Source of the DNA: Thuidium tamariscinum
Lineage: Eukaryota > Streptophyta > Bryopsida > Hypnales > Thuidiaceae
Assembly (NCBI GenBank): GCA_947034885.2
Contig: OX344758.2
Location: forward strand, 9,054,501-9,118,500
Length of the DNA: 64,000 nucleotides
Direction: 5' to 3'
The translations under genes and the position numbers were made by a program. Shown here in pieces: positions 25,567 to 37,339 of the stretch (position 1 is the stretch's first letter; each line of letters starts with the position of its first letter). Below the pieces are notes generated by a model. It had not been told where the DNA came from, made no database searches, and saw nothing but the letters and a program-made list of their open reading frames with translations.

Positions 25567-28558
25567 TGGTTTAAAAGGGCCTAATGTCTATTTTTGTTAC
25601 ATCTATAAGTGATACATTCAAATTCCACATCTTATTCATATACTATCCAATAATACATGCAAAATTGTGTTGAAATCTTTTTTTAGTTGCCGTAGTTACT
25701 ATTAGATTTTCAATTTTTGTCTATTCATTGTTGCTAGTGTAAATAGGGGTAGCAATTAGACCAATTTTCATTTATGTATGATAAATTGGACAATAAACCG
25801 CTTGAAAAGGACAATTTGGAGATTAGATATCAAGTAGTCTAAATCAAAAGATGTGAAGTAGGACAAATAGATAGGAATGAGTTTTAAATAAACAATCATG
25901 TCCCTCTTGGATTTCCGCTTGACTTAAAAGTCCAATAGACTACTTGTCTTCTCTCTCTCTTTCTCTCTTACACTCGCAACTTATAGAATTTATCAAAGCA
26001 CTCAAATCAACTAGCTGTAAAAACACATTATCAATATTAATAAATATAATATTACAAATTGTGGTGTGTCCGCACAATTGGTGCACAGTAGCAGAGCCAG
26101 GGTCAATTTGCACGCTCGTAGGTGGTGAGTAGTTCTGCAAACTATCCAAGTTCGTTTATGCACATGTGGTGCATTTGGTCTAGTTGTTGCAACTTGTAGG
26201 TGGCAAGTTGTAGTGTCAATTAGGCGAGTGATTGGCTTTAGACTTCATCAATTTGTTAGTAATAGCTAGCGATTGTCTTTATGAATAATAATTTATTCAT
26301 TTTTGTTCCTAATCCAATACAAAATTCCCTGCAAACGAACTTCTACTACTATACTATGATAAAAATTACAATTCTAACAGGGATGTTAATTTTTGATTCA
26401 ACAATTGCCCTATGAGATCTTATAAAAAATAATATGTGTTTTATAATAATTATTATACTCATATGCAAGTATGGATGCACCTACTTTATACCTTGCAAGA
26501 AGTGTCAAGAGAGTCTTCAAGAAGAAGACCAAGACTTTAGAAATAGTTAAAAGAAGTGAAATTAATGTGGGCAAATATTCACTCATTTCTTTTGGGAATT
26601 TCTTTATGGCTTCTTCAATAAGAGAAAAAGGAAAAAAAGTGGATGAATTTGCCCAAATTATCTCCAAAATGTTTGAAATTCACCTAATTTTGGATGGCAT
26701 TTATTCATTTTAGATAATCTTATATATGAAAATATATACTTGATCTATTTATGACTAAATGTAGATGATATTTATTATTTACCTACATTCAAAGGGACAT
26801 GCTACTTTGCGTGTGAAAAAAAATAAAGTCACTAGTTGGGTGTATTCATATTAAGGTAAATCAACCTATGATGGGCAAATCACTCCATGTAGATATATAT
26901 TCATTTGTAGGAAATAATCCATTAAAAATTTTGATCAATTTGTTTGTAACATAAGTTTTACAGAAAATGAGATTTGAGCTAATTAGGATGAGTTCGTGAC
27001 CATAATCAATGCCTTAAGTGATAGTGAAGGAGTTTCTAATAACTTGTGGCTACAATAGAAACTTTTACTATCTTAGTATAAATTCATTACAATAAGTAAT
27101 TTTCTATTCCTTCATAGCATGGCCATATTGGGAATTATTGTGACTGCTTTAAGTGGTAAGATGACCATCTTGCTTGTCATTTCTATGTTTTTTAGGGCAA
27201 AGAATTTATATTGCCTTTTCTTCTAGAACATGTGCAAAAAAAATTTATCCCTAAAGGACAAGTGTGTGTTGAATGGACAATTGAAAATTTGAATAGGTTC
27301 TTGTGAAGTCAATTTTGGTTGGATGTTCACAAAATTTTGAGTAAAAATGGGAACATAGATCCTCTACGGAGAAATACAATTTTTTGTCCAATCGGGTGCT
27401 TGGATTAAAAGTCATACTGCCTTGAACCTTTTTTGTTATCATTAGCTTTTGCAAAATTCTTTTTTTAGGGATGAGATTTGGCAACTGTATAATTTACATG
27501 ACACAAGATGCAAATGTTTAAAAAACCCACAATATGTAGTGTAAAAATCCCAACCTAAGAAAAATTAAAGTGTATTGGCCTTGTTGGGTAAGGTAAAAAA
27601 AACTTTTTTTTCAAACTTCAAACGTTATAATTTTTCAATACAGGCAATCAAAAAATTCAAAAAAATTCCATACATTTTTATAATAGTCTAGTATAAATTT
27701 GTATTGTTGGAAGTAAGAAAAAACAACTATTTTATATTTTTTTTCTCACTACCCTAAAAAGTGGCAAATTTTCATAATTTCTGCCCGAAATATTCTTGGT
27801 CAACTATAGGTGGTTCTACCACACCTCAGAGTGTTGGACAAAATGTATGTGCCCTTCATTAAAATTTGAAGTCATAGTCCCATTTCAACTAATGAACACG
27901 TTCTTGAAGCTTTAGGGGTCCAATAGGCCCACTACACTTGTATACCATCCAACACTAGTCTTGCTTATAGTAACTTACTACTTGTATGTATTATAGTACT
28001 TGATTTTGCTGTCTGTAAATGGTCAAGGTTTTCAAAAAGGACAATAATATCAATACCAACTAGTTTTTGGTTTCTTCAAATTTTAGCTAGGTTAGTTAGT
28101 AAAAATTTAAATAAAAAGACTAAAGTTAGAAAAATTTGAAAATTATTTTGAAAGAGAGATGGAAAACAAATTCTTGAATAATATGCCAAAAGGACACAAG
28201 TCCATCTTGAAAATCCTATAAAAGATTGCTTTTTGTATTGCTATCAATGGCGAGGAAAGCCCCCAAACAAAACAAATTCCTACAATAAATTAGTGAATTG
28301 AGAAAAACAAGAAATGTAGATGGATGGATGGCTTTAATTAGCAACCTCCTAAATTTGCCTATAGAACTCTACTACAAATTCTCCAATCAACTTCAACCAA
28401 AAAGCAATTAAGGTGTTTAAGGTGTTTAACAAAGAATTAAATTGTTAATTAAGTTTTTATTTTTTCAATACTTTCTAAACCATTTATGCCAAATTTTAAT
28501 TAATATTTGACACACCATGTTGACCTTGAATAGAAGATACAACAATCATTTCACAGTT
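25567..28558. other. AT-rich spacer
   Basis: No gene is supported. An 80-codon frame at 26471-26713 (plus) and an 85-codon frame at 26410-26667 (minus) are low-complexity and unrecognised. AAGGTAAATCA near 26854 resembles the end of the foldback element at 12675-12832. Confidence 0.4.
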
Positions 28559-28768
28559 GCTAGTATATAAGTATAGAAAGTGTGAGCCTATGAAGCTAAA
28601 ATTCTATACACCTTTAGACACCTCATATGGTTATAGTGTATCTATGTTCTAAACACCCATATTATAGGTGTTTATGTTATAAACACCTTCAATGAGTATA
28701 GGATACTTACTTATATTTAGGCTCAAGGCTCATAGGCTCACACTTCTATACTCATATACTAGCGTCGT
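28559..28768. mobile_element. 210-bp MITE with GCTAGTATAT ends
   Basis: The left end GCTAGTATATAAGTATAGAA, then AGTGTGAGCCTATGA, is mirrored by TCATAGGCTCACACTTCTAT, then ACTCATATACTAGC. The right flank TAGCGTCGTTG is shared with the right subterminal region of the large element (near 42198-42208). The GTGAGCC words also match that element's subterminal repeats, so the two may be related. Confidence 0.7.
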
Positions 28769-29505
28769 TGATAATCATTTCAATGTTTTGATGTCAAATT
28801 TCACATGAAGAATTGGAAGTTCATACAACATATAGTAGAGGTACCCATTTTCAACACACACCATCAACAATAAATAGGGTACCCTATTTCCAAACAAGAT
28901 TGAAATGGATTTCTGTTTTCTCCTTGGAATGTGTGTTTTTGTACTTTTTCAAGGCTTGGACCAATAAGTTAATGACACATAAGTGAGCATAAATGTAGGA
29001 AGTAATTAGTGGAAAAGTATTCTTGAATGATGGAAATTGGATGACTCTAGATGTTGGTTATAGGTCAAGCCCAACTTTTACCTTTCAAAATTTATAGTAA
29101 TTTCAATTCAAGAGATAAAATTACCAAAATTTTTACAATCTTCATCATTTCTATCAATGTACTTCTAAAAATACTTGCTTTGCTTTGCAGTTGCCCAGAT
29201 CATGTCCAGATGTGCTAATTTTATCAGTTATGGGTACCTCTACTTTCAATAATCTCTTTGTCTTTTATTGTAATTAGTTGAGACCTCACTCAAGAGAGCA
29301 TTAGTGGAAATGAGGGTTGTGTAGAATCCCTAGAAAAATGATGACAAAAAGTCAAATTTGTCTTGTAGGTTTTCTTGTAGGTCATTTTTTCAATTTTGTA
29401 ATCCAAATTTTAAAGTGGTGCAGTCATTAAGGAAACAACACCTAATTGTGACTTGTTTGCAAAACCATCTAATCTAGATTCTTGCCTAAAATGTACAACA
29501 TATAT
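28769..29505. other. AT-rich spacer flanking the large transposon
   Basis: No features recognised. Its last bases (TAT, 29503-29505) form the left copy of the 3-bp target duplication. Confidence 0.5.
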
Positions 29506-29560
29506 CACTACAAGAGAAAGGGGTGTTTTAGATATGGTCCTAGTAGTATAGTCTTTTAAG
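29506..29560 (+). repeat. Left terminal inverted repeat of the large transposon
   Basis: 55 bp starting CACTACAAGAGAAAGGGG and ending TATAGTCTTTTAAG. It pairs with 42208-42263. Confidence 0.92.
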
Positions 29561-29664
29561 TCATGACCTATAAGGAGTCTTTTAAGTAAAATTTTACTAA
29601 AAATATATATATTCTCAATAAAATTTTACTTAAAAGATTCCTTATAGGTCATTACTTAAAAGAC
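29551..29664. repeat. Subterminal hairpin at the left end
   Basis: Two arms of about 47 bp (29551-29597 and 29618-29664) are nearly perfect inverses: GTCTTTTAAGTCATGACC... and ...GGTCATTACTTAAAAGAC. The loop is TATATA-rich. The outer part of the hairpin overlaps the inner end of the terminal repeat, so GTCTTTTAAG occurs in both orientations. Such a structure could bind transposase or form a cruciform; that is inference. Confidence 0.85.
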
Positions 29665-29981
29665 CGGGGTTGCTATATTGTGAGCTCAGGAGCGTGAGCC
29701 CAAGAACCCAAGAGCCTAGGAGCCTAGGAATTTCTCAACTTTTTTTGGAATTTTTAAAAGTGGGGGCCTAAGACCGTGGAAAAAGTTTTAGGGCGGTTTA
29801 CAAATAGGAAACAAATGAATTTAGAACACCAAAGTCCAACAAAGGGCATAGAAAGGGTTTAGAAGTAAGAAAATAGCGGATATACATTCAGTACAGTGAT
29901 GGCTGATAGAAGCAAGTAGATACCAACACAAAATATCATATACGAGTATAGTGGGTTCAAAATCAGAGAGTCTAGGGGGGT
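29665..29981. repeat. Left subterminal repeat region
   Basis: Short tandem words (GTGAGCTCAG, GCGTGAGCCC, AGAACCCA, AGAGCCTAGG, AGCCTAGG) are clustered at about 29680-29730. The right end has the counterparts in inverse form (near 42141-42200). CACTA-type elements typically carry such subterminal transposase-binding repeats. Confidence 0.6.
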
Positions 29982-32900
29982 CTAGGTACTACTAGAAGAC
30001 CCTGATGTAGAGCTCTCACCACTCATCGATAGCTCACTGTCTGACTCTATAGCAGACTCATCTACAAACAATGATACTCGTGGATCCGTTCTACGAGATC
30101 TAAAAGATGGTTGAGTATCTATGGTCTGAGAATGCGTGGCTACTGCCTCAGTATACACGGGTAACAAAAAAGGTTTAGGAGGGCTAGGGAAAAACGTCGG
30201 TTTAGCAAAGAATGGTCGGGATGTCTGCATCTTCATTTCGGCTGCCTGCCTACAAAATCATGACACCAAATGTCAGATACAAAACACTGGAAACTCACAT
30301 TCTCAAAGTATTGAAAAAAAAAAGAACTTACTTACTAAAGCGCGAAGTCTTCTGCAACTGACGAATTGGTACCATGTCCTCATCGTCAGCAATTGGGATA
30401 GGTGTAGAGCTTTGTGGAGTTGGCTCTGGAGCTGAAATGGGGCGTATGAGTGGAGCTAAAACTGCATCAAAAATGCTCTTGTCAGCCTCCAACGCTACAA
30501 TGTGGCGGCCAGTAGCTCGACAAGCGTAGATGCTTGCTCCTGCAAAAGCCCAATCACATTAAAAGAAATGAGACATGAAGTTCAAAGTTCAAATGCCAAA
30601 GACATGTGTTAAAACACTAAATCAAGTGATATACAGTAAAGAATAAAACCTGTAGAGGCTGTACAATCCATGATGATGTCACCAGGCGAGGTAGTTCCCT
30701 CAATGATCATTTGCATGAATGATCGTGCCTTTTCACGAGAACCACGCCATGGAATTGTACCATTCATTGCCAAATCCTCCTTCTCACAACAATTTAGAAC
30801 AAGATCATCTCTGCCAATGTCAAGGTCGATGGCCTGGTGCGCTGGAACATCATGAAATGTAAAGCGGGACTTCTCAGACTTCACATACAAGTTCATTTTG
30901 AAGCGCACAGTCTGCAAATCCAAGCCAGTACATTAGAATCAATGTAACATTTTCAAGATGAAAAAAAAAAAATCTATTTGAAAAGACCAGAAGAACATAC
31001 CGTGGAAGAACGGTCTAGTGGATTGGTAAGACGTAGTCTGTTCCACACCATCCACTCCATTTTCGATGTAAATCCATACTTCCAAGAGAAATCCAGAACA
31101 TAAGATCGAATCTCACGACTTAGAGAGTACATGAGAATAAGGCCACCACCATCATGGAGGTAGTTCTCTGCGAAATCAAAGATCGTCTGTAGCCACTCTT
31201 CTGAAAAGCTGTTCCAATTTGGAACAGAGGATGGCGGAATGGAGATGTTAGGGACAGGTAAGCCCTCAGGAACATCTACTATAATGAGATCAACTAAGGC
31301 CTGCTTAGTAACAACACTATCGAAGAAACGATCCTTGTCCAAAGCATGCTACAGATAAGAGAAAACAAGGGACACTTTTATTAATAATTTCATACAAGTT
31401 CAAGACCAAACACAAAGACTTTTTCCACACTCACCCTTATACTATAAAGAAACAACATGTTCATAGTTCAAAGCATTGACTACATAGAGAATTACCTTTT
31501 CCAGAAGGGAGAGTGAATGAAGCGGGGATAGGGCCATCATCTGAACCAAGCAAATTGGTGAGAGACTCATTTAAAATGCATTCATCCACATTGGCATCCA
31601 CAACCACAATCGGAGCCAAAGTCAGATTGCCCTGTTGCATCTGAGATTTTGTAAGCGAGAAGCCCGAGGAAGTGGGATTAGCGGCCCCATCACTTGTTGC
31701 ATGCTCCATTGGAGTAGCCTCTGCCTTGCGTTTCTTTCCCTTCTTCTTTTCCTTAGTGTCGCTCTTCGCTTTCTCAGACAATCTCTCTCTCTTTCGCACC
31801 TCGGTGTCTTCTAGCTTCTTCTTGGCCGCCTCCCACTGCTCCTCTTTCTTCTTATTCTCCAACTCCCGCTTCTTGATGGCCTTGTCACGAGCCTCACCTT
31901 CCAATCCAGAGAACTCATCAACCTCCGACACCACAACAACAGAATCCTTGATACTTTGGAAGAGCGCCAGTTCTTCAGGTGCTGTAAATCCCTTGCTACA
32001 ATCCAAGTACCACGCACCAAGTTGAAGATGGCCAACTGGCCAAAACTTCAATTGAGTGGGTGAAAACATACAATCAGATGATGTCGAGTCACGCCACGTG
32101 CGTAAGAATGGGGGCAAATCTGACTTGGAGATAGCTTGCTTCCCATATAATTCAAATGTAAAGTATCTGAAGAAGTAAAACACAACATAAGTGAATACCA
32201 AAGAAAAATACAAATCATGAAATCAACAACCATATTGTGCTCATACTAAATCTTGGTGAAGGTTAAAAAAAATGAGACATCAATGAGAACTCGTGATGGA
32301 AGCAATGAAAAATGATGCTTCTGTGATTATGAGTTATGTCAATATGTACATTACATTCCAAAGACATTGCCGACATTCCAAATTCCTAATAAAAACTAAG
32401 GTAAATAACCGAAGGTGCAAATCAAAATGAAGTGAAAGAACTACCTGTATAAGACCCGTCTCACGGCGAGAAGGGAGCCCTTATAGTCTTTAAAGGACTC
32501 AGATTTCTTGAATGCCTCAGCACCTTTGAAAACTCCGGGATATGAGTGCTCCCACAACTTCATCCTCCAAGACTCGATGTAGTCAGAAAGAGACATTGGC
32601 TCATCGGGCACGTCCATGTTAACTTGGATGTTGTCAGACTTGAGGATGGTGTCATACAATTCAAGAGCTGCATCTTCCAACTACACACAAATGGGAATCA
32701 TATCAGTACATCTAGGCAAATCATCCTTACTAAGCGTCTTAAATAAAAGCAAAAGAAATGAAATGCACATCCATACTTACCCTTGCAAACCATACCGCCT
32801 TCGATAAGAAAGATCCAATCTTATCGTCATTAGCTAGTCGGGGTGGAACTCGACGAGCTTCACGAGTAGGAGCGGATGAGTTTATCCACTTCAGCCACTT

Positions 32901-35615
32901 CACCTTGTGTCGTGGGCTAGCATTGGCAGTAGCAATAAGTTGAAGCTTGCCAAGCGTCAACTCCTGGACACTATACAAACTCTAGTGCCTCTCAATCTGC
33001 AAGCATAAAACAACACATAAGAAAGTAGAATTAAACATAAGGTAGCAAAAAAGATGACAAGAATTGTAAAGCTATAATGACGCACCTCTTTCAACCAGTC
33101 ATCTCCCAATGCTGGATTAGCAACGGACACAATCTTAGAAAGCTTTTTATAAAGCTTGTCTGTGGCATCCTTGGTAGCACTTCTCATAGCATTTGTAATA
33201 CCAGCACTACATACATCTTCTGGGGCAGTCTCCTCGCGATACTTGCAAACTGCAGCATCTGATGCAAGAGATATTTCTTGATGCCAAAACAAGAAAGAGT
33301 TCATGAGGAATTCGAATGTTATGACGAAATTAACAAATAAAACAAAATGTCCTTCGAAACTGAATTACATACCAATAAGACAAAGTTTACATTGTCAAAC
33401 CTGAAAAATGAATGTGGTGAATACATCCAGGGGCATCGTATACCAAGTCTTCCTTTGGGCATGGCCGCCGCAAAGTCTAACTTCCTCTAGGCTCAAGAGC
33501 TCCGCAAACTTCTCAATGGACATTGTTCCATACTTACGAACACGATAGAGTGTGTGGACAAGGTTTGTCTTCACAAATGAATTCTCCGTGTGCCTTCATA
33601 AACAAACACACTGTAAACATTCCAAATGGTCAAAAGATATCTCCATACAAACAAGTGGTAATTAGAAAAGAGAACTCACTTGTTCACATCGTGCATGACT
33701 TGCATTGCTGTCCCAAGCCTATCCTTTGTGTCCAAGACGATTGAGTCCACTCGAACGTGCCACTTAGTATCTCCACCGTAAAGCCTTTTTATATGCCGCA
33801 TCCAAGCAGCATACCTGTGGTTGCCATCGCAAATGTAGAACTTGGCATCGACCAAGTGCTGCAACTCAATGTGATTGCGGAGCTCCTTGTTGAATTCAGC
33901 ATTCACTGAATTCCAAATTGGTCCCCATTGGAGCTTCTCATCTTCAGAAAATACACCAACCTCACCCTCCTCATTTGAGATAGAAACATAAAATACTCTT
34001 GCTCCATCTTCGTACCCGTGAACGTACTTTGTCTCCAACTCGTCCACATCACAATCCAAGGTGGGCCGAACCATTGGCATGGGGACCATACGACATAAAG
34101 GAATTGCCATTCGGGAGAGATGATGATGAGAAATTCTCATACTAGCAATTGTTGATATTGAATCAACGTTCTGGGATCTTCAAATTTGGTCTTCATCCTC
34201 CGGGGTTGGGACCGGTAGTGAACTCGAAGGAACGCCTTGCCCATGAGAATCTCCTACTCCAGCCGCAGGATTCGGTATTGAAAGAGCAGGAACACTATGG
34301 TCCTCAGTATCTTCTACTCCCGCGTTGGTAGAGGACGGATCTAAGGATGTAACGCGAGTATCATTCACCTGATCATGCAATAGGAAAATAGATGGATGTT
34401 AGCACAATCAGAATAAAAATAACGGCCCCGGGGTGCGCGACTTGCTTGGGGTGGGATGTGATTGCCCACCCCAATCGGACAGACAGGAATCAAATTTTTT
34501 TTTAAAAACTAAGGCCGTGGCCCCCTCTACCTAGCTCTCAGTGGCGAGAGGGCTCGGGGCGCGCGACCATCTGGGGGTGGGGTGTGATTGTCCACCCCTC
34601 GCAAACAGACAGGAATCAAATTTTTTTTTAAAAAATGAGGCCGCGGCCCCCCTCAGCCGGGCTCTCGGTGGCGAGAGAGCCCGGGGCGCGCGACCTCCTT
34701 GGGGTGGGGTGTGATTGCCAACCCCTCGCACACAGACAGGAATCAAATTTTTTTTAAATGAAATCTGGCCGCGGTCCCCTCTGCCGGGCTCTCGGTGGCG
34801 AGAGGGCCCGAGGCGCGCGACCATCTGGGGGTGGGGTGTGATTGCCCACCCCTCGCAAACAGACAGGAATCAAATTTTTTTTTTTTAAATGAGGCCGTGG
34901 CCCCCCTCAGCCGGGCTCTCGGTGGCAAGAGAGCCCGGGGCGCGCAACCTCCTTGGGGTGGGGTGTGATTGCCCACCCCTCGCAAACAGACAGGAATCAA
35001 ATTTTTTTTTTTAAAATGAGGCTGCGGCCCCCCTCAGCCGGGCTCTCGACCTCCTTGGGGTGGGGTGTGATTGCCAACCCCTCGCACACAGACAGGAATC
35101 AAATTTTTTTTAAATGAAATCTGGCCGCGGTCCCCTCTGCCGGGCTCTCGGTGGCGAGAGGGCCCGAGGCGCGCGACCATCTGGGGGTGGGGTGTGATTG
35201 CCCACCCCTCGCAAACAGACAGGAATCAAATTTTTTTTTTAAAAATGAGGCCGTGGCCCCCCTCAGCCGGGCTCTCGGTGGCGAGAGAGCCCGGGGCGCG
35301 CGACCTCCTTGGGGTGGGGTGTGATTGCCCACCCCTTGCAAACAGACAGGAATCAAATTTTTTTTACATGAAATCTGGCCGCGGCCCCCTCTGCCGGGCT
35401 CTCGGTGGCGAGAGGGCCCGGGGCGCGCGACTATCTGGGGGTGGGGTGTGATTGCCCACCCCAAATGCAAGAAACAGATCACAAATTCCTTAGAACGAGA
35501 TTGAAATGCAAAGTTATAGGCCTCATTTTCATACCTTGAGATCAGGTGGATCATTCTCTTTGTGGCGCACGGCGGTGGCTTCCGTCCTCACAATTGCCCC
35601 GCTTCGAGTCTCCAT
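29982..35615 (-). CDS. ParB-like/DNA amino-methyltransferase-like fusion protein encoded by the transposon (damaged)
   Basis: Inferred exons: 35615-35535, 34368-33680, 33593-33401, 33304 (or about 33356)-33086, 32996-32781, 32680-32445, 32166-31496, 31348-31001, 30911-30650, 30539-30336 and 30241-29982. Total is about 1,120 residues. Seen: around residue 207 is FYICDGNHRYAAWMRHIK, a ParB-like DGNHR motif. Exon 32166-31496 has a Lys/Glu-rich coiled coil and a KKGKKRKAEA nuclear signal. Exon 31348-31001 has LIIVDVPEGLPV in the position of motif IV (usually DPPY). At the end of exon 30911-30650 and into 30539 is GDIIMDCTASTGAS, then TGRHIVALEAD, fitting SAM motif I and its following acidic strand. 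The order IV then I fits beta-type amino-methyltransferases. Damage: in-frame TGA at 34182-34180, TAG at 32984-32982, and a phase mismatch at the 31496/31348 junction. The join near 33401-33304 is unresolved. Known: ParB-methylase fusions occur in phages. Function here is inferred. Confidence 0.75.
34430..35465. repeat. GC-rich minisatellite (unit about 125 bp) in the intron before the ParB-like exon
   Basis: About nine units recur, each with CCGGGCTCTCGGTGGCGAGA, then GCGCGCGACC, GGGGTGGGGTGTGATTGCCC, ACAGACAGGAATCAAATTTT and a poly-T/A run. Two unit types alternate: one with ACCATCTGGGGGTGG and GAGAGGGCCC, the other with ACCTCCTTGGGGTGG and GAGAGAGCCC. This gives a higher-order period near 252 bp. 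One unit near 35043-35060 is truncated. The array fills almost all of the intron 34369-35534. Long open frames inside it are artefacts of the repeat. Confidence 0.9.
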
Positions 35616-35924
35616 TGATGCTACGCGAACAATTTGACACAAAGTGATTGTTTCATTAGAAGAATTCGCAAGAATACCAAATAAAAGAAATCCAAAAGGG
35701 AGGAATGCATTCACAAATGAGGATTTAGTATTTTGAGAAGTAAATTGATTGTGGGACTGCAAAGGTCTATACAATCAGAATTCACACCAAGAGGACAAAG
35801 AGATCACGCAAAGGAGATTCGAAATCTCGAGCAGGTTAGCAACAACCTCTCCAGAGGGTGAAAGTGCCACGGTGGGAGGGAGAGAGGCCTGTCGGGGGCC
35901 TGTGCGCGCCAGCCTCTGTCGAGG

Positions 35925-35933
35925 AAACCCTAA
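35925..35933 (-). promoter_or_regulatory. Telo-box-like motif (AAACCCTAA) near the methyltransferase gene 5' end
   Basis: AAACCCTAA is read on the plus strand and TTAGGGTTT on the gene strand, about 310 bp upstream of the chosen ATG. Plant 5' leaders and promoters of housekeeping genes often carry this motif. The surrounding 35775-35969 stretch is GC-rich, may be a leader exon, and has candidate splice acceptors. Suggestive only. Confidence 0.35.
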
Positions 35934-36184
35934 TCGGGGTCTTGCTGGGCTCAGGCCGACGAGGGTCATTTTTTATTATTTATTATTTTTTTATTTCAAA
36001 AAAATTAAATATTCTCTAATGTAAAATAAAAAATCATAGTATTTGAATTGATTTGATCATTGATGACACCTTTGTAATTGGAAATTTGGAAGATATATTG
36101 AATTGAATCGGTGTGCAATATAATGAAACGGACCTTGCATAGATGGAATACCATACATTGGGTTTGGTGAGTATAGGAACTTAC

Positions 36185-36478
36185 ATTGCATGGTTGAGTT
36201 CTGTTGACGTTCTTCTCTTCGATGTGCGCAAGGAATTTGGTGTCAATACTTGGGCGAGGTAGTCCACCATTCTCATTGACTCCATCAATACAAGTATCTT
36301 CCGGCATCCCATTCATATCTTGTCCCTCATTCGGTGATGACTGAGCAATTTCGAGATGTCTGCGTCGATTTTCACGAGACATTCTCAAGGACTTCAAACT
36401 ACTAAAGCATCGACTCATCCCCCTCTTTCTTTTCTTACCTACAGACTTCCTACTGCATTCGGGAATGGATTCAACCAT
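36185..36478 (-). CDS. Basic 98-codon exon or small gene upstream of the methyltransferase gene
   Basis: It opens at ATG 36478 and runs in frame to a good donor (AAT, then GTAAGT) at 36185-36184. The N-terminus is Lys/Arg-rich (KSVGKKRKRG), with a nuclear signal look, and the C-terminal half is acidic. I could not join it in frame to the exon at 35615. It may be a first exon spliced through an unseen exon, or a third small gene of the element. No family recognised. Confidence 0.4.
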
Positions 36479-37339
36479 AATTTGGCGTCTCTATAAAAAC
36501 TGAATTCACCCAAGTATTGAATAACTCGTGACTTATAGATGGATACATGTCTACTATAACGCTTACTTTCTATCTCGAAAATGAATTATTCCATAGCGTG
36601 AAATCATAATTTATATGTCTACAGGTTGATGTTGTCCGTTAGTATCTCTGGTTTCAATTTTTGAACTTCCAATTTCATTTGATCTTATATTTACGCTACA
36701 AGTGGATTTGGGTGTAGATTCGAAAGTCACCATTGTTATAGTATTTAACAACTGAATTTATTGGTCTTTCCTTTAAAAAAGGACTGTTGTTCATAAATTT
36801 CTGATTCTTAATTCCTGAGCATTTTGCAATGGATTAGTCGATCCATTATGATCATACTATATATATTTCAGTTACTTATATGTTGTACTTCTGAAATTCT
36901 AGGAGGCAAAATATTATCAGATTCTTGTCTGCATTTGTATTTACTATGGATTTACAAGATGTGATTTTGTCCTAGGTAAATCAAACTGTCTACACAGGTA
37001 CCTGTGTTCATTATGAAAAGTTAGGTTGCCTACTCAAAGTTGAGACTCAAAAAGATTAAGTGGACTGTAAGCACATCTTGGACTAACAAGCGCAATATAA
37101 CAAGATTTCGAAACATGATATTATTCCGTTCTTCAGTACTCATCAATGTTATTTTCATGGGAATTTGATCCACTTAATATCATTTTTACCTGATTATCTT
37201 ATTAGTGTTCCACAATTGAATTATTTTTAAAAATACTACAATTTCATGACTCCTAAACAAGACAGTCTCTGCTTAAAGTCATGATGCATCACAACGGAGA
37301 CAGCATTCACTTTTCATTTTCCAGTACTGTGTTCATGCG
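36479..37339. promoter_or_regulatory. Intergenic region between the divergent transposon genes
   Basis: About 860 bp of AT-rich DNA separate the start of the minus-strand exon at 36478 from the transposase ATG at 37340. It probably holds a bidirectional promoter. TATATATA occurs near 36859. No coding frame. Confidence 0.45.

Noticed and set aside
34430-35465. CRISPR-like array
   Set aside because: The repeat unit is about 125 bp with no unique spacers; it is a minisatellite.
34531-35554. Several long frames on both strands with repeated peptides
   Set aside because: They arise from the minisatellite of about 125 bp, whose period keeps frames open. The array lies inside an intron.
36185-36478. 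First exon of the methyltransferase gene
   Set aside because: The donor is phase 0, but no acceptor before 35615 keeps the frame open. Kept as a separate uncertain entry.
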